This document shows, one piece after another, positions 7,745-16,827 of a stretch of DNA of 53,993 nucleotides. Numbering within the stretch: the stretch's first letter is position 1; each line of letters opens with the position of its first letter. The translations under genes and the position numbers were made by a program. This stretch comes from Syntrophobacteraceae bacterium. GTDB taxonomy: Bacteria; Desulfobacterota; Syntrophobacteria; Syntrophobacterales; Syntrophobacteraceae. Location of the stretch: the NCBI GenBank assembly GCA_018053185.1, contig JAGPLX010000013.1:1-53993 (forward strand), written 5' to 3'. The notes beneath the pieces were generated by a model. It did not search any database and was not told where the DNA came from. It worked only from the letters and a program-made list of their open reading frames with translations.

Positions 7745-8710
7745 ATGGAACCCTTGTCCACCATATCCTCCGAAACCGGGCATGCCGGAAGTGAAAAGAT
7801 CGAGGAAGCCATCGCCCTTCTTTCCCCTTACCTGCACGGGAAGGAGAAAGCTCTTCGCCTCGCATTGATCTGCTTTTTCTCCCGGGGACACCTCCTTATC
7901 GAAGACTTGCCCGGCCTGGGTAAAACGACCCTGGCCGTCGCCATTGCCAAGGTCCTGGGGCTCACCTTCGGCAGAATTCAATGTACCAGCGATCTCCTCC
8001 CATCGGACATCACCGGCCTGTCCATTTTCAACAAGGACAAGAACGCCTTCGAGTTTCAACCCGGCCCCATTTTCAATCACCTGGTGCTGGTGGACGAGAT
8101 CAATCGAGCGACTCCCAAGACGCAGAGCGCTTTGCTGGAAGCCATGGGGGAAAAGCAGGTGACCATCGAGGGCAGGACCTACGACTTGCCCCGCCCCTTC
8201 TTCGTCATTGCCACCCAGAACCCAGTGGAACACTTCGGCACCTTTCCCCTGCCAGAATCACAGATGGACCGGTTCATGATGAGAATCAGCATCGGATATC
8301 CGCCGCGCGTGGCGGAAAAGGAGATCCTGCGGGGAGGAAGCAGGCGGAAGGAAATTTACTCGATCCCTCCCATCATGGATCGAGAAGAATCCAGGGAGAT
8401 CCAGGAGGAGATCCGAAAGGGCGTGTACGTCTCCGACAAGATCCTCGACTACCTCTTGAACATCATCGAGGCGACCCGACAGAGCAAGTACCTGGTGGTG
8501 GGCTTGTCCACCCGGGGCGCCCTCGCCCTCGTTCACACGGCGAAATCCGATGCCTATTTCAAAGCAAAAGACTATGTGATCCCGGAAAACATCAAGGAAC
8601 TGGCCCGGTACGTGATTTCCCACAGGGTGCTTTTCCGGGAAGAGTATGAAAACGTGGATCGAGAGGAGATCATCCAATCTTTGCTCGAAGACATTCCCGT
8701 CCCGGCGTGA
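7745..8710 (+). CDS. MoxR-family AAA+ ATPase
   Basis: 321 residues. Walker A is GLGKTT (~57-62), Walker B LVLVDEIN (~113-120), followed by the MoxR signature RATPKTQSALLEAMGEKQVTI and the sensor-1 region FFVIATQNPVEHFGTFPLPESQMDRF. MoxR ATPases act as chaperone-like assembly factors for membrane or metal-cofactor complexes. They sit in operons with a DUF58 protein and a transglutaminase, as here: the next gene starts at a GTG overlapping this stop. The start ATG follows a weak purine site (aaggtgaacccgg). The client complex is not evident. Confidence 0.93.
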   Translation: MEPLSTISSETGHAGSEKIEEAIALLSPYLHGKEKALRLALICFFSRGHLLIEDLPGLGKTTLAVAIAKVLGLTFGRIQCTSDLLPSDITGLSIFNKDKNAFEFQPGPIFNHLVLVDEINRATPKTQSALLEAMGEKQVTIEGRTYDLPRPFFVIATQNPVEHFGTFPLPESQMDRFMMRISIGYPPRVAEKEILRGGSRRKEIYSIPPIMDREESREIQEEIRKGVYVSDKILDYLLNIIEATRQSKYLVVGLSTRGALALVHTAKSDAYFKAKDYVIPENIKELARYVISHRVLFREEYENVDREEIIQSLLEDIPVPA

Positions 8711-9579
8711 TCAAGATCAACAAAGCGGGGTACATTTACATCCTTCTCACCATACTGGTCGGCTTTGCCGCCGTCAACACCGCCAACAATCTCGTGTACA
8801 TCATCGCCTCGGCCCTGCTCAGCTACATGCTTGTATCCGGGATTTTCGGGAGAGCCAACATCTATGGAGTGAAACCCACGGTGCGATTGCCGGGGGAGAT
8901 CTATGCGGGGACGGAGACCCCGGTACAGGTTCAAGTGGCCAACCCCGGGCGTTTTCTTCCGGCCCTTCTGATCCGGGTCGAGGTCGAGAAACAGAAGGCC
9001 TTCTTCCCGTTCATTCCCCCACGGTCCGCCGCTTCGGCCTATGTTCCTCTGCGCTTTGATCGGCGTGGAAGGTACAAAATCCACGGCGTGACGGTGACTT
9101 CCGTTTTTCCGTTCAATTTTTTCACCCGATTTCGAACCATCCCCGTTGAGCTCGATGTGACGGTCTTTCCAAAACCCACACGGTGCGACCTGGTGCACCT
9201 GGAAGATCCATCCACGAAGCTCAAGGGGGAAACCTCCTCGAACCAGGCGGGTTACGATTCCGATATCCTGGCCATCCGCGACTATGCCTGGGGTGACCCC
9301 CCCAAGTACATCTGCTGGAAGTCCACCGCAAAAACAGGGCGCATCAAAACTAAGGAACTTTCCTCCATTCAGCTGCGGCAGGTGATGATCGACATGGATT
9401 CCATGGAAAAGAAATCCCTGGAGTCGTTGATCTCCTGCGTCACCTACCTGGTTCTGAAATACACCCGTACAAACATTCCCGTGGGCCTGACCTTGGAGGG
9501 TCGCATCATTCCGCCCAACTCTGGGCCGGTCCACAGGATTCGACTGCTCACGAGGCTGGCGCTCTATGGTGAAAATTAG
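8707..9579 (+). CDS. DUF58 domain protein
   Basis: 290 residues, GTG start overlapping the MoxR stop by 4 bp. Two N-terminal membrane segments (YIYILLTILVGFAAV; LVYIIASALLSYMLVSG) precede a soluble region. The DUF58 core (SDILAIRDYAWGDPPKYICWKSTAKTGRIKTKEL, ~170-205) is the conserved 'RxYxxGDxxRxIhWkxSAR' block. DUF58 proteins are partners of MoxR ATPases and often carry a von Willebrand-like fold; here the C-terminal part is shorter than in 400-residue members. The role is unknown but tied to the MoxR/TgpA envelope module. It overlaps the next gene by 14 bp. Confidence 0.88.
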   Translation: MIKINKAGYIYILLTILVGFAAVNTANNLVYIIASALLSYMLVSGIFGRANIYGVKPTVRLPGEIYAGTETPVQVQVANPGRFLPALLIRVEVEKQKAFFPFIPPRSAASAYVPLRFDRRGRYKIHGVTVTSVFPFNFFTRFRTIPVELDVTVFPKPTRCDLVHLEDPSTKLKGETSSNQAGYDSDILAIRDYAWGDPPKYICWKSTAKTGRIKTKELSSIQLRQVMIDMDSMEKKSLESLISCVTYLVLKYTRTNIPVGLTLEGRIIPPNSGPVHRIRLLTRLALYGEN

Positions 9580-11482
9580 AGATGCCCTGAAAATCGTCAC
9601 TTACCTGAGCGTACTCACCTGCTTTCCTTCCGTGGCACCCTTTGTGGAAGTTCCCTACACGGTGAGCTTCGGGGTGCTCTTCGGATCCGCCGCCTATGCG
9701 GATTATCGCGGGATTGTCCGGATTCCCAGGTGGATCCTTAACTGCGTGTCGCTGGCGGTCCTCCTCCTGGCATCGATGCGAATCAGCCCCGACCATATGG
9801 TCGAGCCGGTTCTGGAGGCCTTGCTGATCCTTATCGCCATCAAGCTGCTCGAGGACAAAAAATCCCGGGACTACATGCAGATCCAGATGCTGTGCATGTT
9901 CCTCCTGGTCGGATCGAGCCTTCTTTCCCTCAGCATCATTTTCCTTCTCTATTTCCTGGCACTGGTGGTTCTTTCCACCACCGCCCTGATCCTGCTGGCC
10001 TATTTTTCCCAGGACCCTGAAATGATCCTCAAGAGGGGGAACCTCTCAAGGATCGCCCTGTACGCCATGCTCATCTGCAGCATTTCCATTCCCATGTGCA
10101 CGATTTTTTTTGTGATTCTTCCCAGGACCCATTACCCCATCCTCAGCTTCCTCAATAAGAGCGGGTACGGCAGGACGGGTTTCACGGACCGAGTGCTCCT
10201 GGGAGGGGTCTCGGAAATTCAGGAGGACAACAGCGTCATTTTCCGGGTGGAGATGGAGGAGGTCCCAGACTCCAAGCTCTATTGGAGAGGTGTCGTCCTG
10301 GACCAGTTCGACGGGGCTTCCTGGAGGAGCAATGGCCGGGATGTTCCGGAAATCATGGATTTCGAGGGTACGGATCGAATTCCCCAGACAATCTACCTCG
10401 AGCCTTACGGGTACAGCTATCTCTTTGCATTGGACAAACCCGTATCCCTTTCCTTGCGGGGTGCGATGCCTTCGGATGCGGGCACGTTCCTGCACAAGGA
10501 ACCTGTTTTCGATCGGATCAAGTATAGAACCATCTCCGTCGCGTCGGGCTTTATTCCCTCCCCGTTAGACGGGGAGGAACGCTATCTCCAGTTGCCGAGG
10601 GAGACCGCAGCCCGTTTGGAGGAGCTTCATTCCAGGCTCACGGAAGGAAAGGACGAAACCGAGATCATCCGGTCTCTGTTTCACTTTCTGTCACGCGGCG
10701 ATTACCAGTACTCGACGGTGAACCTCCCCCGATCGGATACGCCCCTCGAGGATTTCCTGCTCCGGCACAAGATAGGCAATTGTGAGTACTTTGCCTCTGC
10801 CATGGCGGTGCTGTTGAGAATGTCCGGGATTCCTGCCCGATTGGTGGGGGGGTACCGGGGAGGGTATTACAACAAAACGGGGAAGTACTACCTGGTGCTT
10901 CAGAAAAACGCCCACGCCTGGCTGGAGGTCTACAGCAGGAAACGGGGAGGATGGCTGCGCCTGGACCCCACTCCCGGGACATCCCTGGATCCCACCGGGT
11001 TCCACGAGAGAAGCTTTCTTCTCCGGCTCAAGCTCCGACTCGACACCGTCAACTACTACTGGAACAAGCTCGTCATCGATTACGATTTCAGCCGACAGCT
11101 GATGATTCTGCAGAGTATCCGGGCTTCGGTCCGAAATGCCGATTTCAAATTCGATCTTCGCAAGATTCGGCCTGGGAAGGGATGGGGGCTGGCCCTGTTG
11201 GCGGTCATGATCGTGGGGGGGGCGGCAGTGGCGGCCTTTCGGTACCGCCGCAAGAGCCCCGAAGAGAAGATTATTGCCGGGTTCGTGAGCGGTATGGGGC
11301 GTCACGGCTACCACCGGCGGGTGGGGGAAGGACTCGAGGAATTCGTGGGGAGAATCCATGAGCCCCCTTTGAAAGACCTGGCTGACGCTTTTGTGCGGGA
11401 ATTTCAGGAAACGTTCTACAAGGACGGGCCCTTCACCAAAGAGAAAGTCCGCAGCCTTGAGGAATACGTGCGGCATCTTTAA
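9566..11482 (+). CDS. TgpA-like membrane transglutaminase (DUF3488 / transglutaminase-like)
   Basis: 638 residues. The N-terminal ~200 contain several hydrophobic helices (DUF3488-type membrane domain). A periplasmic transglutaminase core follows: catalytic triad Cys406 (GNCEYFASAMAVLLR), His450 (KNAHAWLEVY) and Asp467 (WLRLDPTPG). One more TM helix near 550-570 precedes a C-terminal cytoplasmic DUF4129-like tail. This is the architecture of Pseudomonas TgpA, an essential periplasmic transglutaminase. It ends the MoxR-DUF58-TgpA operon; the genes overlap and are likely co-translated. The substrate is unknown, and proteolysis instead of crosslinking is possible for this fold. Confidence 0.92.
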   Translation: MVKIRDALKIVTYLSVLTCFPSVAPFVEVPYTVSFGVLFGSAAYADYRGIVRIPRWILNCVSLAVLLLASMRISPDHMVEPVLEALLILIAIKLLEDKKSRDYMQIQMLCMFLLVGSSLLSLSIIFLLYFLALVVLSTTALILLAYFSQDPEMILKRGNLSRIALYAMLICSISIPMCTIFFVILPRTHYPILSFLNKSGYGRTGFTDRVLLGGVSEIQEDNSVIFRVEMEEVPDSKLYWRGVVLDQFDGASWRSNGRDVPEIMDFEGTDRIPQTIYLEPYGYSYLFALDKPVSLSLRGAMPSDAGTFLHKEPVFDRIKYRTISVASGFIPSPLDGEERYLQLPRETAARLEELHSRLTEGKDETEIIRSLFHFLSRGDYQYSTVNLPRSDTPLEDFLLRHKIGNCEYFASAMAVLLRMSGIPARLVGGYRGGYYNKTGKYYLVLQKNAHAWLEVYSRKRGGWLRLDPTPGTSLDPTGFHERSFLLRLKLRLDTVNYYWNKLVIDYDFSRQLMILQSIRASVRNADFKFDLRKIRPGKGWGLALLAVMIVGGAAVAAFRYRRKSPEEKIIAGFVSGMGRHGYHRRVGEGLEEFVGRIHEPPLKDLADAFVREFQETFYKDGPFTKEKVRSLEEYVRHL

Positions 11483-11675
11483 GCCGCCCAAACGATTCAT
11501 GGTGAACACGGCAAAACAGCACGGTATCGAGGCACCGTGGGGTTTCGGGGAAGGGGGTGCCCCGGGGGGGGCGGCGCTCGATTGAGAGGGCGAGTGCCCG
11601 GTGGCCCTACCGCCGACCTGTCCATTTCCTTTGTCTAAAGGCGAGAGATTCCAATCATTCCCGCAGGGGACCAAG

Positions 11676-12363
11676 ATGATTTCCCGTAAAGAAAATATTC
11701 CTTGCAGAATCATCGGCGTGGGGAATGCCGGCGGCACTGTTGTAGACAGGCTTATCGAAGAGGGCTTCCAGCCTGATGAGTGCATCAAGGTCGGCGGTGG
11801 TTTCCAATGCCAGAGGGAAGGAAAATGTACCGCAAAGATTGACCTGGCGCCGTATTTCCCCAGAAAAGGATTGGATCTTGGAAATGATCCCGGCAGGTGT
11901 CGCGAGGCGGTGATTGCCGGTGCCGGTATTATCAGAAAGCATCTGGACGGGAGCAAATTGAACCTGATCGTGGCTGGGATGGGCGGAGGCATTGGGACGG
12001 GGGCTGCGCCGGTTATTGCCGGTATCAGCAGGGAGATAGGTACATTGACCATTGCCGTCGTATCCATTCCGTTCCCCTTTGAAGGGGCGAGCAGACTGAA
12101 TAAGGCTCTTACAGGCATTGAGAATATGAAATCCTCGGCGGATATGACCGTCCTGATTTCCTTTGACCGTCTCCAATCCATGCTGCCACCGAAGATATCG
12201 ATACCGGATGCCTTGGAAATAGCCGCCAAAACACTGAAAAACTGCGTGAAGGAACTGCTCTGTTGGTTTTATCCACCCATCGGGAGTCATTGATGGTGGA
12301 TTCGAGTCCAAAAAATCTTGCCTGCAAAATTCAGGGATTTCCTACATGGGTCTCGGGACGTAG
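11676..12363 (+). pseudogene. Decayed FtsZ-like (tubulin-family GTPase) paralogue, frameshifted and truncated
   Basis: ATG 11676 follows GCAGGGGA. The first ~200 residues resemble FtsZ: IIGVGNAGGTVVDRLIE, then the tubulin signature as GMGGGIGTGAAPVIAGI (normally GGGTGTG), then IPFPFEGASRLNKALTGIENMK. The frame ends at 12291-12293 after LLCWFYPPIGSH. Moving to the +1 frame at the T-run 12267-12270 continues the FtsZ match (IHPSGVIDGGFE...SGISYMGLG), lining up with FtsZ 'ITRPGLxNVDFADV...GxAMMGxG'. That frame then stops at 12361-12363. FtsZ is about 380 residues, so the whole C-terminal half and the tail are missing. One T too many plus an early stop suggests a pseudogene. The intact piece alone could be made as a ~205-residue protein. 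Nothing recognisable fills 12364-12522. Confidence 0.6.
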
Positions 12364-12522
12364 AGAAGGTCCGTTCACTCCTTCAACGTTGGATCCGTTC
12401 CGGTCCCTGCATCCCGTTTCCTCGCTCCCAATCCCGGATTCCCGCCGGAATCGAGCGGGATGAACTATTGAAAGGGGTGCGGACTCGATACCGGCAGGCC
12501 TAGGGACGCTCGAAGGGGGGGA

Positions 12523-13803
12523 TCAAGGTCCCAGGGTTTCGAATATTTCCCAGAATCTGGGAAAGGATTTGGATACGGATTCAGCTCCATGGATTTCGAT
12601 TCCCTCGGCCCGGAGTCCCGCTACGGCAAATGCCATGGCGATTCGGTGATCGTTGTGGGCCTCGATGGGTGCTCCGGGAGGACGGACCGCTCCTCCCTCG
12701 ATGTGAAGACGGTCGGGAAATTCTTCCACCGGAACCCCGAGCTTGCGCAGTTCGGTGGCCATGACATGGAGACGGTCCGATTCTTTGACCCTCAGGTGTC
12801 CCACATTGTGGATGACGGAAGTTCCTGGCGCAAAGGCCGCCAGAACGGCCAGGGTTGGAACCATGTCCGGCATGGCGTTCATGTCCCGGAAGACAGGCTT
12901 CAACCGCTCTGTCCCCGTCACAGTGACTCCTTCGGCTTCCCATTGAACGCGGCACCCCATCTCCTCGAGGACGTCCAGGAACCGGCAGTCTCCCTGGGCG
13001 CTTCCAGGGTGCACGGGAGCAGTATGGACCTGCCCTCCCGTGAGGGCCGCAGCCGCCCAAAAGTAGGAAGCCGACGAACAGTCCCCTTCGACCTGAAACT
13101 GGAAAGCCGGGTAAGTCTGGGGGGCCGGGACGGTGATGGAGGTGGGACTCGACCATCGATACTCGATCCCAATTTCTTCCATCACGGCCAGGGTGAGGGA
13201 TATATACGGAAAGGATGCCGCAGAGCCCTCCCACCGCACCAGTACATCCCCCGCGGCACAAGGGGAGGCGAGAAGAAGGGCGGACACAAACTGGCTGCTT
13301 TGCCGGGCGTCCACGGTGGTTTCTCCTCCCTGTAATCCCGATGCCTCCATCTCGATGGGGGGATAGCCATCTTGATTCAGGTAGCGAATCCGAGCGCCCA
13401 GGGACCTCAAGGAGCTCACGAGGGGAGCGATGGGCCGCTCTCGAAGCCTCGGGGTCCCATCGAAGATGAATCGGCCGGAACCTGCTGCCGCAACGGCAGG
13501 GAGCAGACGCATGCTGGTGCCGCTATTTCCCAGAAAAATCGGCTTTCGTGGTTGGGACCATCGATGGGAAGGGGGGGTGACCAGCACCCGGTCCGATTCC
13601 CAGGAAATGTGGACCCCCAACTCCTGGAGAGCTTTGGCCGTGAGCAAGGTGTCTTCGGCCTCCAGAGGGTACAGGATTTCGACCGCCCCCTCGGCCAGAG
13701 CGGCCATCAGCAATGCCCGGTGGGTGATGGATTTGGAGCCGGGCAAGCGGATGGAAGCCTTCACTTTCCGAACGGTTTGGATCTTCTTTATGATGACGCC
13801 CAT
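12523..13803 (-). CDS. aroA: 3-phosphoshikimate 1-carboxyvinyltransferase (EPSP synthase)
   Basis: 426 residues from ATG 13803, which has AGGTGGAG in front; a GTG three codons earlier is less likely. It joins shikimate-3-phosphate and PEP to EPSP. Motifs seen: LPGSKSITHRALLMAAL (S3P/PEP-binding lysine region), LGNSGTSMRLLPA (the GN(A/S)GT loop, with Leu rather than the class I Pro after MR), QSSQFVSALLL, SSASYFWAAAAL, LRVKESDRLHVMATEL and AHNDHRIAMAFAVAGL. The loop spelling is closer to class II-type enzymes; kinetic class is not provable here. It is the last gene of the pheA-aroD-aroE-aroA operon, 103 bp behind aroE. Confidence 0.95.
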   Translation of the reverse strand: MGVIIKKIQTVRKVKASIRLPGSKSITHRALLMAALAEGAVEILYPLEAEDTLLTAKALQELGVHISWESDRVLVTPPSHRWSQPRKPIFLGNSGTSMRLLPAVAAAGSGRFIFDGTPRLRERPIAPLVSSLRSLGARIRYLNQDGYPPIEMEASGLQGGETTVDARQSSQFVSALLLASPCAAGDVLVRWEGSAASFPYISLTLAVMEEIGIEYRWSSPTSITVPAPQTYPAFQFQVEGDCSSASYFWAAAALTGGQVHTAPVHPGSAQGDCRFLDVLEEMGCRVQWEAEGVTVTGTERLKPVFRDMNAMPDMVPTLAVLAAFAPGTSVIHNVGHLRVKESDRLHVMATELRKLGVPVEEFPDRLHIEGGAVRPPGAPIEAHNDHRIAMAFAVAGLRAEGIEIHGAESVSKSFPRFWEIFETLGP

Positions 13804-13906
13804 GATCTCCACCTGATTTCCTGTGCCGTTTCATGGACCGGCGGAGAAAGGCGTTCCCGGGATTCTTTCCTCCGGCCGAACCAATCACCCCAACCGACCT
13901 TTCGAC

Positions 13907-14746
13907 TCAGCCCCCCAGGCTCCTGCGGAGGACATCCCGCATCGCCTGGATGCCACCCTCTTCCGGGATTTCCCGGTCCAGCCACCGTTCCAGCTGGGCC
14001 ACCCCCTGGTGAAGGAGCATCTCCCAGCCCGGAATAACCCTGGCTCCCGCCATCCTGGCCTTCGAGGAAAACTCCGTCCACAGCGGGCGGTAGACTGTGT
14101 CCATGACCACCATGGATGGTTTGAAGAAGGAGTCGGACACCAGTGATGTCAGTGCACTCCCCATGAGGCCGACGGATGTGCATTGAACCACGATCTCGAA
14201 GTCCAGCCCTGCGCCGGCCCGGTTTAGTTCGGCCAGAGAAACAAAACGGCAGCCGAGAGAATCGGCCAGGGCCTTGCCTCGATCCACAGTTCGATTGGAG
14301 ATGGTTACCAAGGCCCCTTCCTTTGCCAGGCCGAAGGCGACGGCTCGGCCCGCACCCCCGGCTCCGAGAACCAGCGCCCTTCTTCCTCGAAGAGGAGTCA
14401 CCCGTATGAGGGCTCGGTTGGCGCCCAGCCAGTCGGTGTTCCATCCTTGCCATCCCCGGGCGGTGCGGCGCAGGGTATTCACGGCTCCAATCGCCCGGGC
14501 CGTTTCGTCCGCCGTTTCGACGATCCGGAGAGCCTCCTCCTTATGAGGCAGGGTGACGCTGAGTCCTTCGAACCCCGCCCGATGAAGGGTTTCAAGGTCT
14601 TCCTTCAGCCGGTCTACTTGCAGCGCCACGTAGACTGCCGGGATTTGCAGGCTTTTAAAGGCCGCGTTCATCATCACGGGACTCAGGCTGTGTTGCACCG
14701 GGTTCCCAATGACGGCATACAGGTTTTTCTGGACCGGCCGAATCAT
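13907..14746 (-). CDS. aroE: Shikimate dehydrogenase (NADP)
   Basis: 279 residues, normal length. Reduces 3-dehydroshikimate to shikimate. Motifs: AVIGNPVQHSLSPVMMNAAF (substrate-binding serines), VTLPHKEEAL (catalytic Lys), AVNTLRR...GWNTDWLGA, and the NADP Rossmann loop VLGAGGAGRAVAFGL followed by NRT. The ATG overlaps the aroD stop (TGATG), showing translational coupling; the frame stays open upstream through aroD but has no coding character there. It is part of the aromatic amino-acid operon controlled by the pheA leader. Confidence 0.95.
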   Translation of the reverse strand: MIRPVQKNLYAVIGNPVQHSLSPVMMNAAFKSLQIPAVYVALQVDRLKEDLETLHRAGFEGLSVTLPHKEEALRIVETADETARAIGAVNTLRRTARGWQGWNTDWLGANRALIRVTPLRGRRALVLGAGGAGRAVAFGLAKEGALVTISNRTVDRGKALADSLGCRFVSLAELNRAGAGLDFEIVVQCTSVGLMGSALTSLVSDSFFKPSMVVMDTVYRPLWTEFSSKARMAGARVIPGWEMLLHQGVAQLERWLDREIPEEGGIQAMRDVLRRSLGG

Positions 14747-15468
14747 CAGAATTCCTTCTCCTTCAGGATTTTGAGCAGCTTTCGCATGTCGGTCGCCTCG
14801 ATTTGTCCAGGGGCCGCACAGGGTTGGGCCGGCAGCTGCACGTATGTCCAGGGGCTTCCCAGGATCAGCGAGGCAAGGCGACTCCAACGACCCGCATTCC
14901 CCATGCAGAAGGCGATGACGTCCATTCCAAGCTCGACGCGCCCGAAGGGGATCAATTCGAGGACCCGAAGGCAGTCCTCGGGAGCCCGGGCCAGGGTGAC
15001 GATTTTGATGGCGTCGGGTCCCTTGCGGGCCATCCGTTCCGCCAAACCTTGCAATTGAGGCCTTGCAGGGGTGTGGGAAAAATCGTGGGAAGACAGCAGC
15101 ACCCTAGTCCCGATCTTCTGGAATGCCCGTACCGTGGTCTCCGAATCCCCTTCCTCCATGTCCACCCACTCGGCTCCGGCTTCGACGGTCTTCTGCAACA
15201 CTTCCATCCTCATCTCTTCAGGACCCGGGAAATGCCCCCCGCTCCTCATGGGACGATTGGTCACCACCACCGGAAGACGGTTTAGGTCGGACAAGAGCGG
15301 GATGCATTCGAGTGCGGCCTCGAGAGAATGAAAACGAATGGTGGCATCCAGCCGCCATTCCAGCAGATCCACGGGGGTACTTCTCAGGATTGCAGACATA
15401 TTCCCGGGAAAAGCATCGGTGATGCATCCACACAAGGCCTGAGGGGGGATTTTCTTTCTTGTCGTCAC
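14746..15468 (-). CDS. aroD: Type I 3-dehydroquinate dehydratase
   Basis: 240 residues with a GTG start (15468) preceded by GGGAGAG. Converts 3-dehydroquinate to 3-dehydroshikimate through a Schiff base. Class I features are visible: EWRLDA near the start, the catalytic His in LLSSHDFSHTP, the Schiff-base Lys in DAIKIVTLAR, and FCMGNAGRWSRLASLILGSPWTYV near the end (the 'MGxxGxxSR' block). Directly coupled to aroE. No aroB, aroC or aroK is in the window, so the pathway is split on the genome. Confidence 0.93.
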   Translation of the reverse strand: MTTRKKIPPQALCGCITDAFPGNMSAILRSTPVDLLEWRLDATIRFHSLEAALECIPLLSDLNRLPVVVTNRPMRSGGHFPGPEEMRMEVLQKTVEAGAEWVDMEEGDSETTVRAFQKIGTRVLLSSHDFSHTPARPQLQGLAERMARKGPDAIKIVTLARAPEDCLRVLELIPFGRVELGMDVIAFCMGNAGRWSRLASLILGSPWTYVQLPAQPCAAPGQIEATDMRKLLKILKEKEF

Positions 15469-15524
15469 CAGTCTCTCCCATACCAGGGTGAAATCAACGG
15501 GAGCGTGGAGGACCTGATCGTCCT

Positions 15525-15638
15525 TTAACCGACCCGAGATTCAAGGAGGGATTCCAGGATTTTCACGGTCCTGGTCCCCCACGGGAAAGCAGCGATGGCG
15601 GAGGAGACCAAGCGTTGCGGTGCCTCCAGGGGACTCAT
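15525..15638 (-). CDS. Possible 37-residue small ORF coupled to pheA
   Basis: An ATG overlaps the pheA stop as ATGA (15638-15635) and the frame runs 37 codons to TAA at 15527-15525, filling most of the 166-bp pheA-aroD gap. The peptide (MSPLEAPQRLVSSAIAAFPW at its start) matches nothing I recognise. The stop-start overlap is the same coupling used by the other genes of this operon, which is the only support. It may equally be chance. Confidence 0.25.
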   Translation of the reverse strand: MSPLEAPQRLVSSAIAAFPWGTRTVKILESLLESRVG

Positions 15639-16771
15639 GACATGTCGAAACGGATCGACCTCACGCTTTCTTTCACGGGGCGAATGGGACGCTTCGGATC
15701 GCTTTTGGGATAGGACCCCAGTACTTTCAAGAAAGTGACTCGGTCTTTGAGATCGCTCAGGGCCTTCTGGAGGTTCTCGTCTTCTTGATGTCCTTCGAGA
15801 TCGGCAAAGAAGGTGTACTGCCAGGAAAAGAGACGATTCGGGCGCGATTCGATGCGGCTCAAATTCACCCTGTACCGCGCGAAGGCCTCGAGAGAAGCAT
15901 GAAGGGCCCCCGGCTGATCGGGCACGGCAAAGAGAATCGAGGTCTTGTCGCTACCGGTGGGAGGGTTGACATGATCTGAGAGGGCAAGGAATCTCGTGGT
16001 GTTTCCCGCATGATCCTCGATGCGCTCGGCCAGGATGTTCAACTCGTAATGGTGCGCCGCATGGAGGTTGCATATGGCTGCTGCCGTCGGGTCTTTCCTC
16101 GCCAGCTGCGCAGCCTGGGCGGTGGATGCGCACTCGTAGGTCTCGATATTTCGCAGGTTCTCGAGGAGCCATCTCCTACACTGCTCCATGGCCTGAGGAT
16201 GGGCATAGAGCCGGCGGATGTCCTGAAGGTGTTCGCCTGTTCCACAAAGGTAGTGTGCGATTTCCAGGAAACATTCCTGTACCACCCTCACCTGCCGTTC
16301 ATATAGAAGGTCCAGGGTGCGCCCTACCCCCCCCTGGAGGGAGTTTTCCACGGGAACCACGGCCGCCTGGGCTTTTCCCTTCAGAAGAGCGTCGAAGACC
16401 TCTTCCAAGGATGGAAAGGAAAGATAGCGGGCGGAATGTCCGAAGATGGATACGGCAGCCAGGTTCGAATAGGTCCATTCGGGTCCGAGAAAGGCTACGT
16501 GGACCGGCGCCTGAAGAAGCCTGGATGCGGCGATGATTTCCCGGAAGATGGATCGGAGGGAGTCGTTGGGGAGTGGACCGGGGTTTGAGCCGGTCAGTCT
16601 CTGAAATATGCGTTCCTCCCGTCCCGGATCGTAGAGCGAAATCCCCTTGTCCGCCTTGATTTGTCCAATCCGCCGGACCATTCCCATTCTCTTGTTGAGG
16701 AGCTGGAGCAGTTCCAGATCCACCCCGTCAATGGCCTCCCGAAGTCTCGCAAGTTCCCCTTCCACAAACAT
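15635..16771 (-). CDS. pheA: Bifunctional chorismate mutase / prephenate dehydratase
   Basis: 378 residues from ATG 16771. GGGGAG abuts this ATG, so the GTG two codons later (16765, 6-nt spacing) may be the true start. Residues ~1-90 are an AroQ chorismate mutase (LREAIDGVDLELLQLLNKRM...IGQIKADKGI...DPGREERIF). Residues ~105-285 are the prephenate dehydratase (VAFLGPEWTYSNLAA, PVENSLQGGVGRTLDLL, GNTTRFLAL with the catalytic TRF). A C-terminal ACT domain follows (ILFAVPDQPGALHASLEAF, then ESRP for Phe binding). It turns chorismate into phenylpyruvate for Phe synthesis and is probably Phe-inhibited. First structural gene of the operon with aroD, aroE and aroA; transcription is predicted to be attenuated in its leader. 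Confidence 0.95.
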   Translation of the reverse strand: MFVEGELARLREAIDGVDLELLQLLNKRMGMVRRIGQIKADKGISLYDPGREERIFQRLTGSNPGPLPNDSLRSIFREIIAASRLLQAPVHVAFLGPEWTYSNLAAVSIFGHSARYLSFPSLEEVFDALLKGKAQAAVVPVENSLQGGVGRTLDLLYERQVRVVQECFLEIAHYLCGTGEHLQDIRRLYAHPQAMEQCRRWLLENLRNIETYECASTAQAAQLARKDPTAAAICNLHAAHHYELNILAERIEDHAGNTTRFLALSDHVNPPTGSDKTSILFAVPDQPGALHASLEAFARYRVNLSRIESRPNRLFSWQYTFFADLEGHQEDENLQKALSDLKDRVTFLKVLGSYPKSDPKRPIRPVKESVRSIRFDMS

Positions 16772-16797
16772 CTCCCCATGGGTCCGGGTTGGAAACG

Positions 16798-16827
16798 AAA
16801 AAGCCGCGGGGCTGAACCCGCGGCTTT
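16798..16827 (-). terminator. Attenuator terminator in the pheA leader
   Basis: On the minus strand AAAGCCGCGGG (16827-16817) pairs perfectly with CCCGCGGCTTT (16810-16800) around a 6-nt loop. Transcription runs on into a T-run (16802-16798, TTTTT). This is a strong intrinsic terminator placed 26 nt before the pheA start codon and 33 nt after the leader-peptide stop, exactly where an attenuator should be. Confidence 0.85.

Noticed and set aside
12318-12503. Small ORF behind the ftsZ-like gene
   Set aside because: No homology and overlaps the frameshift remnant; likely decayed sequence.
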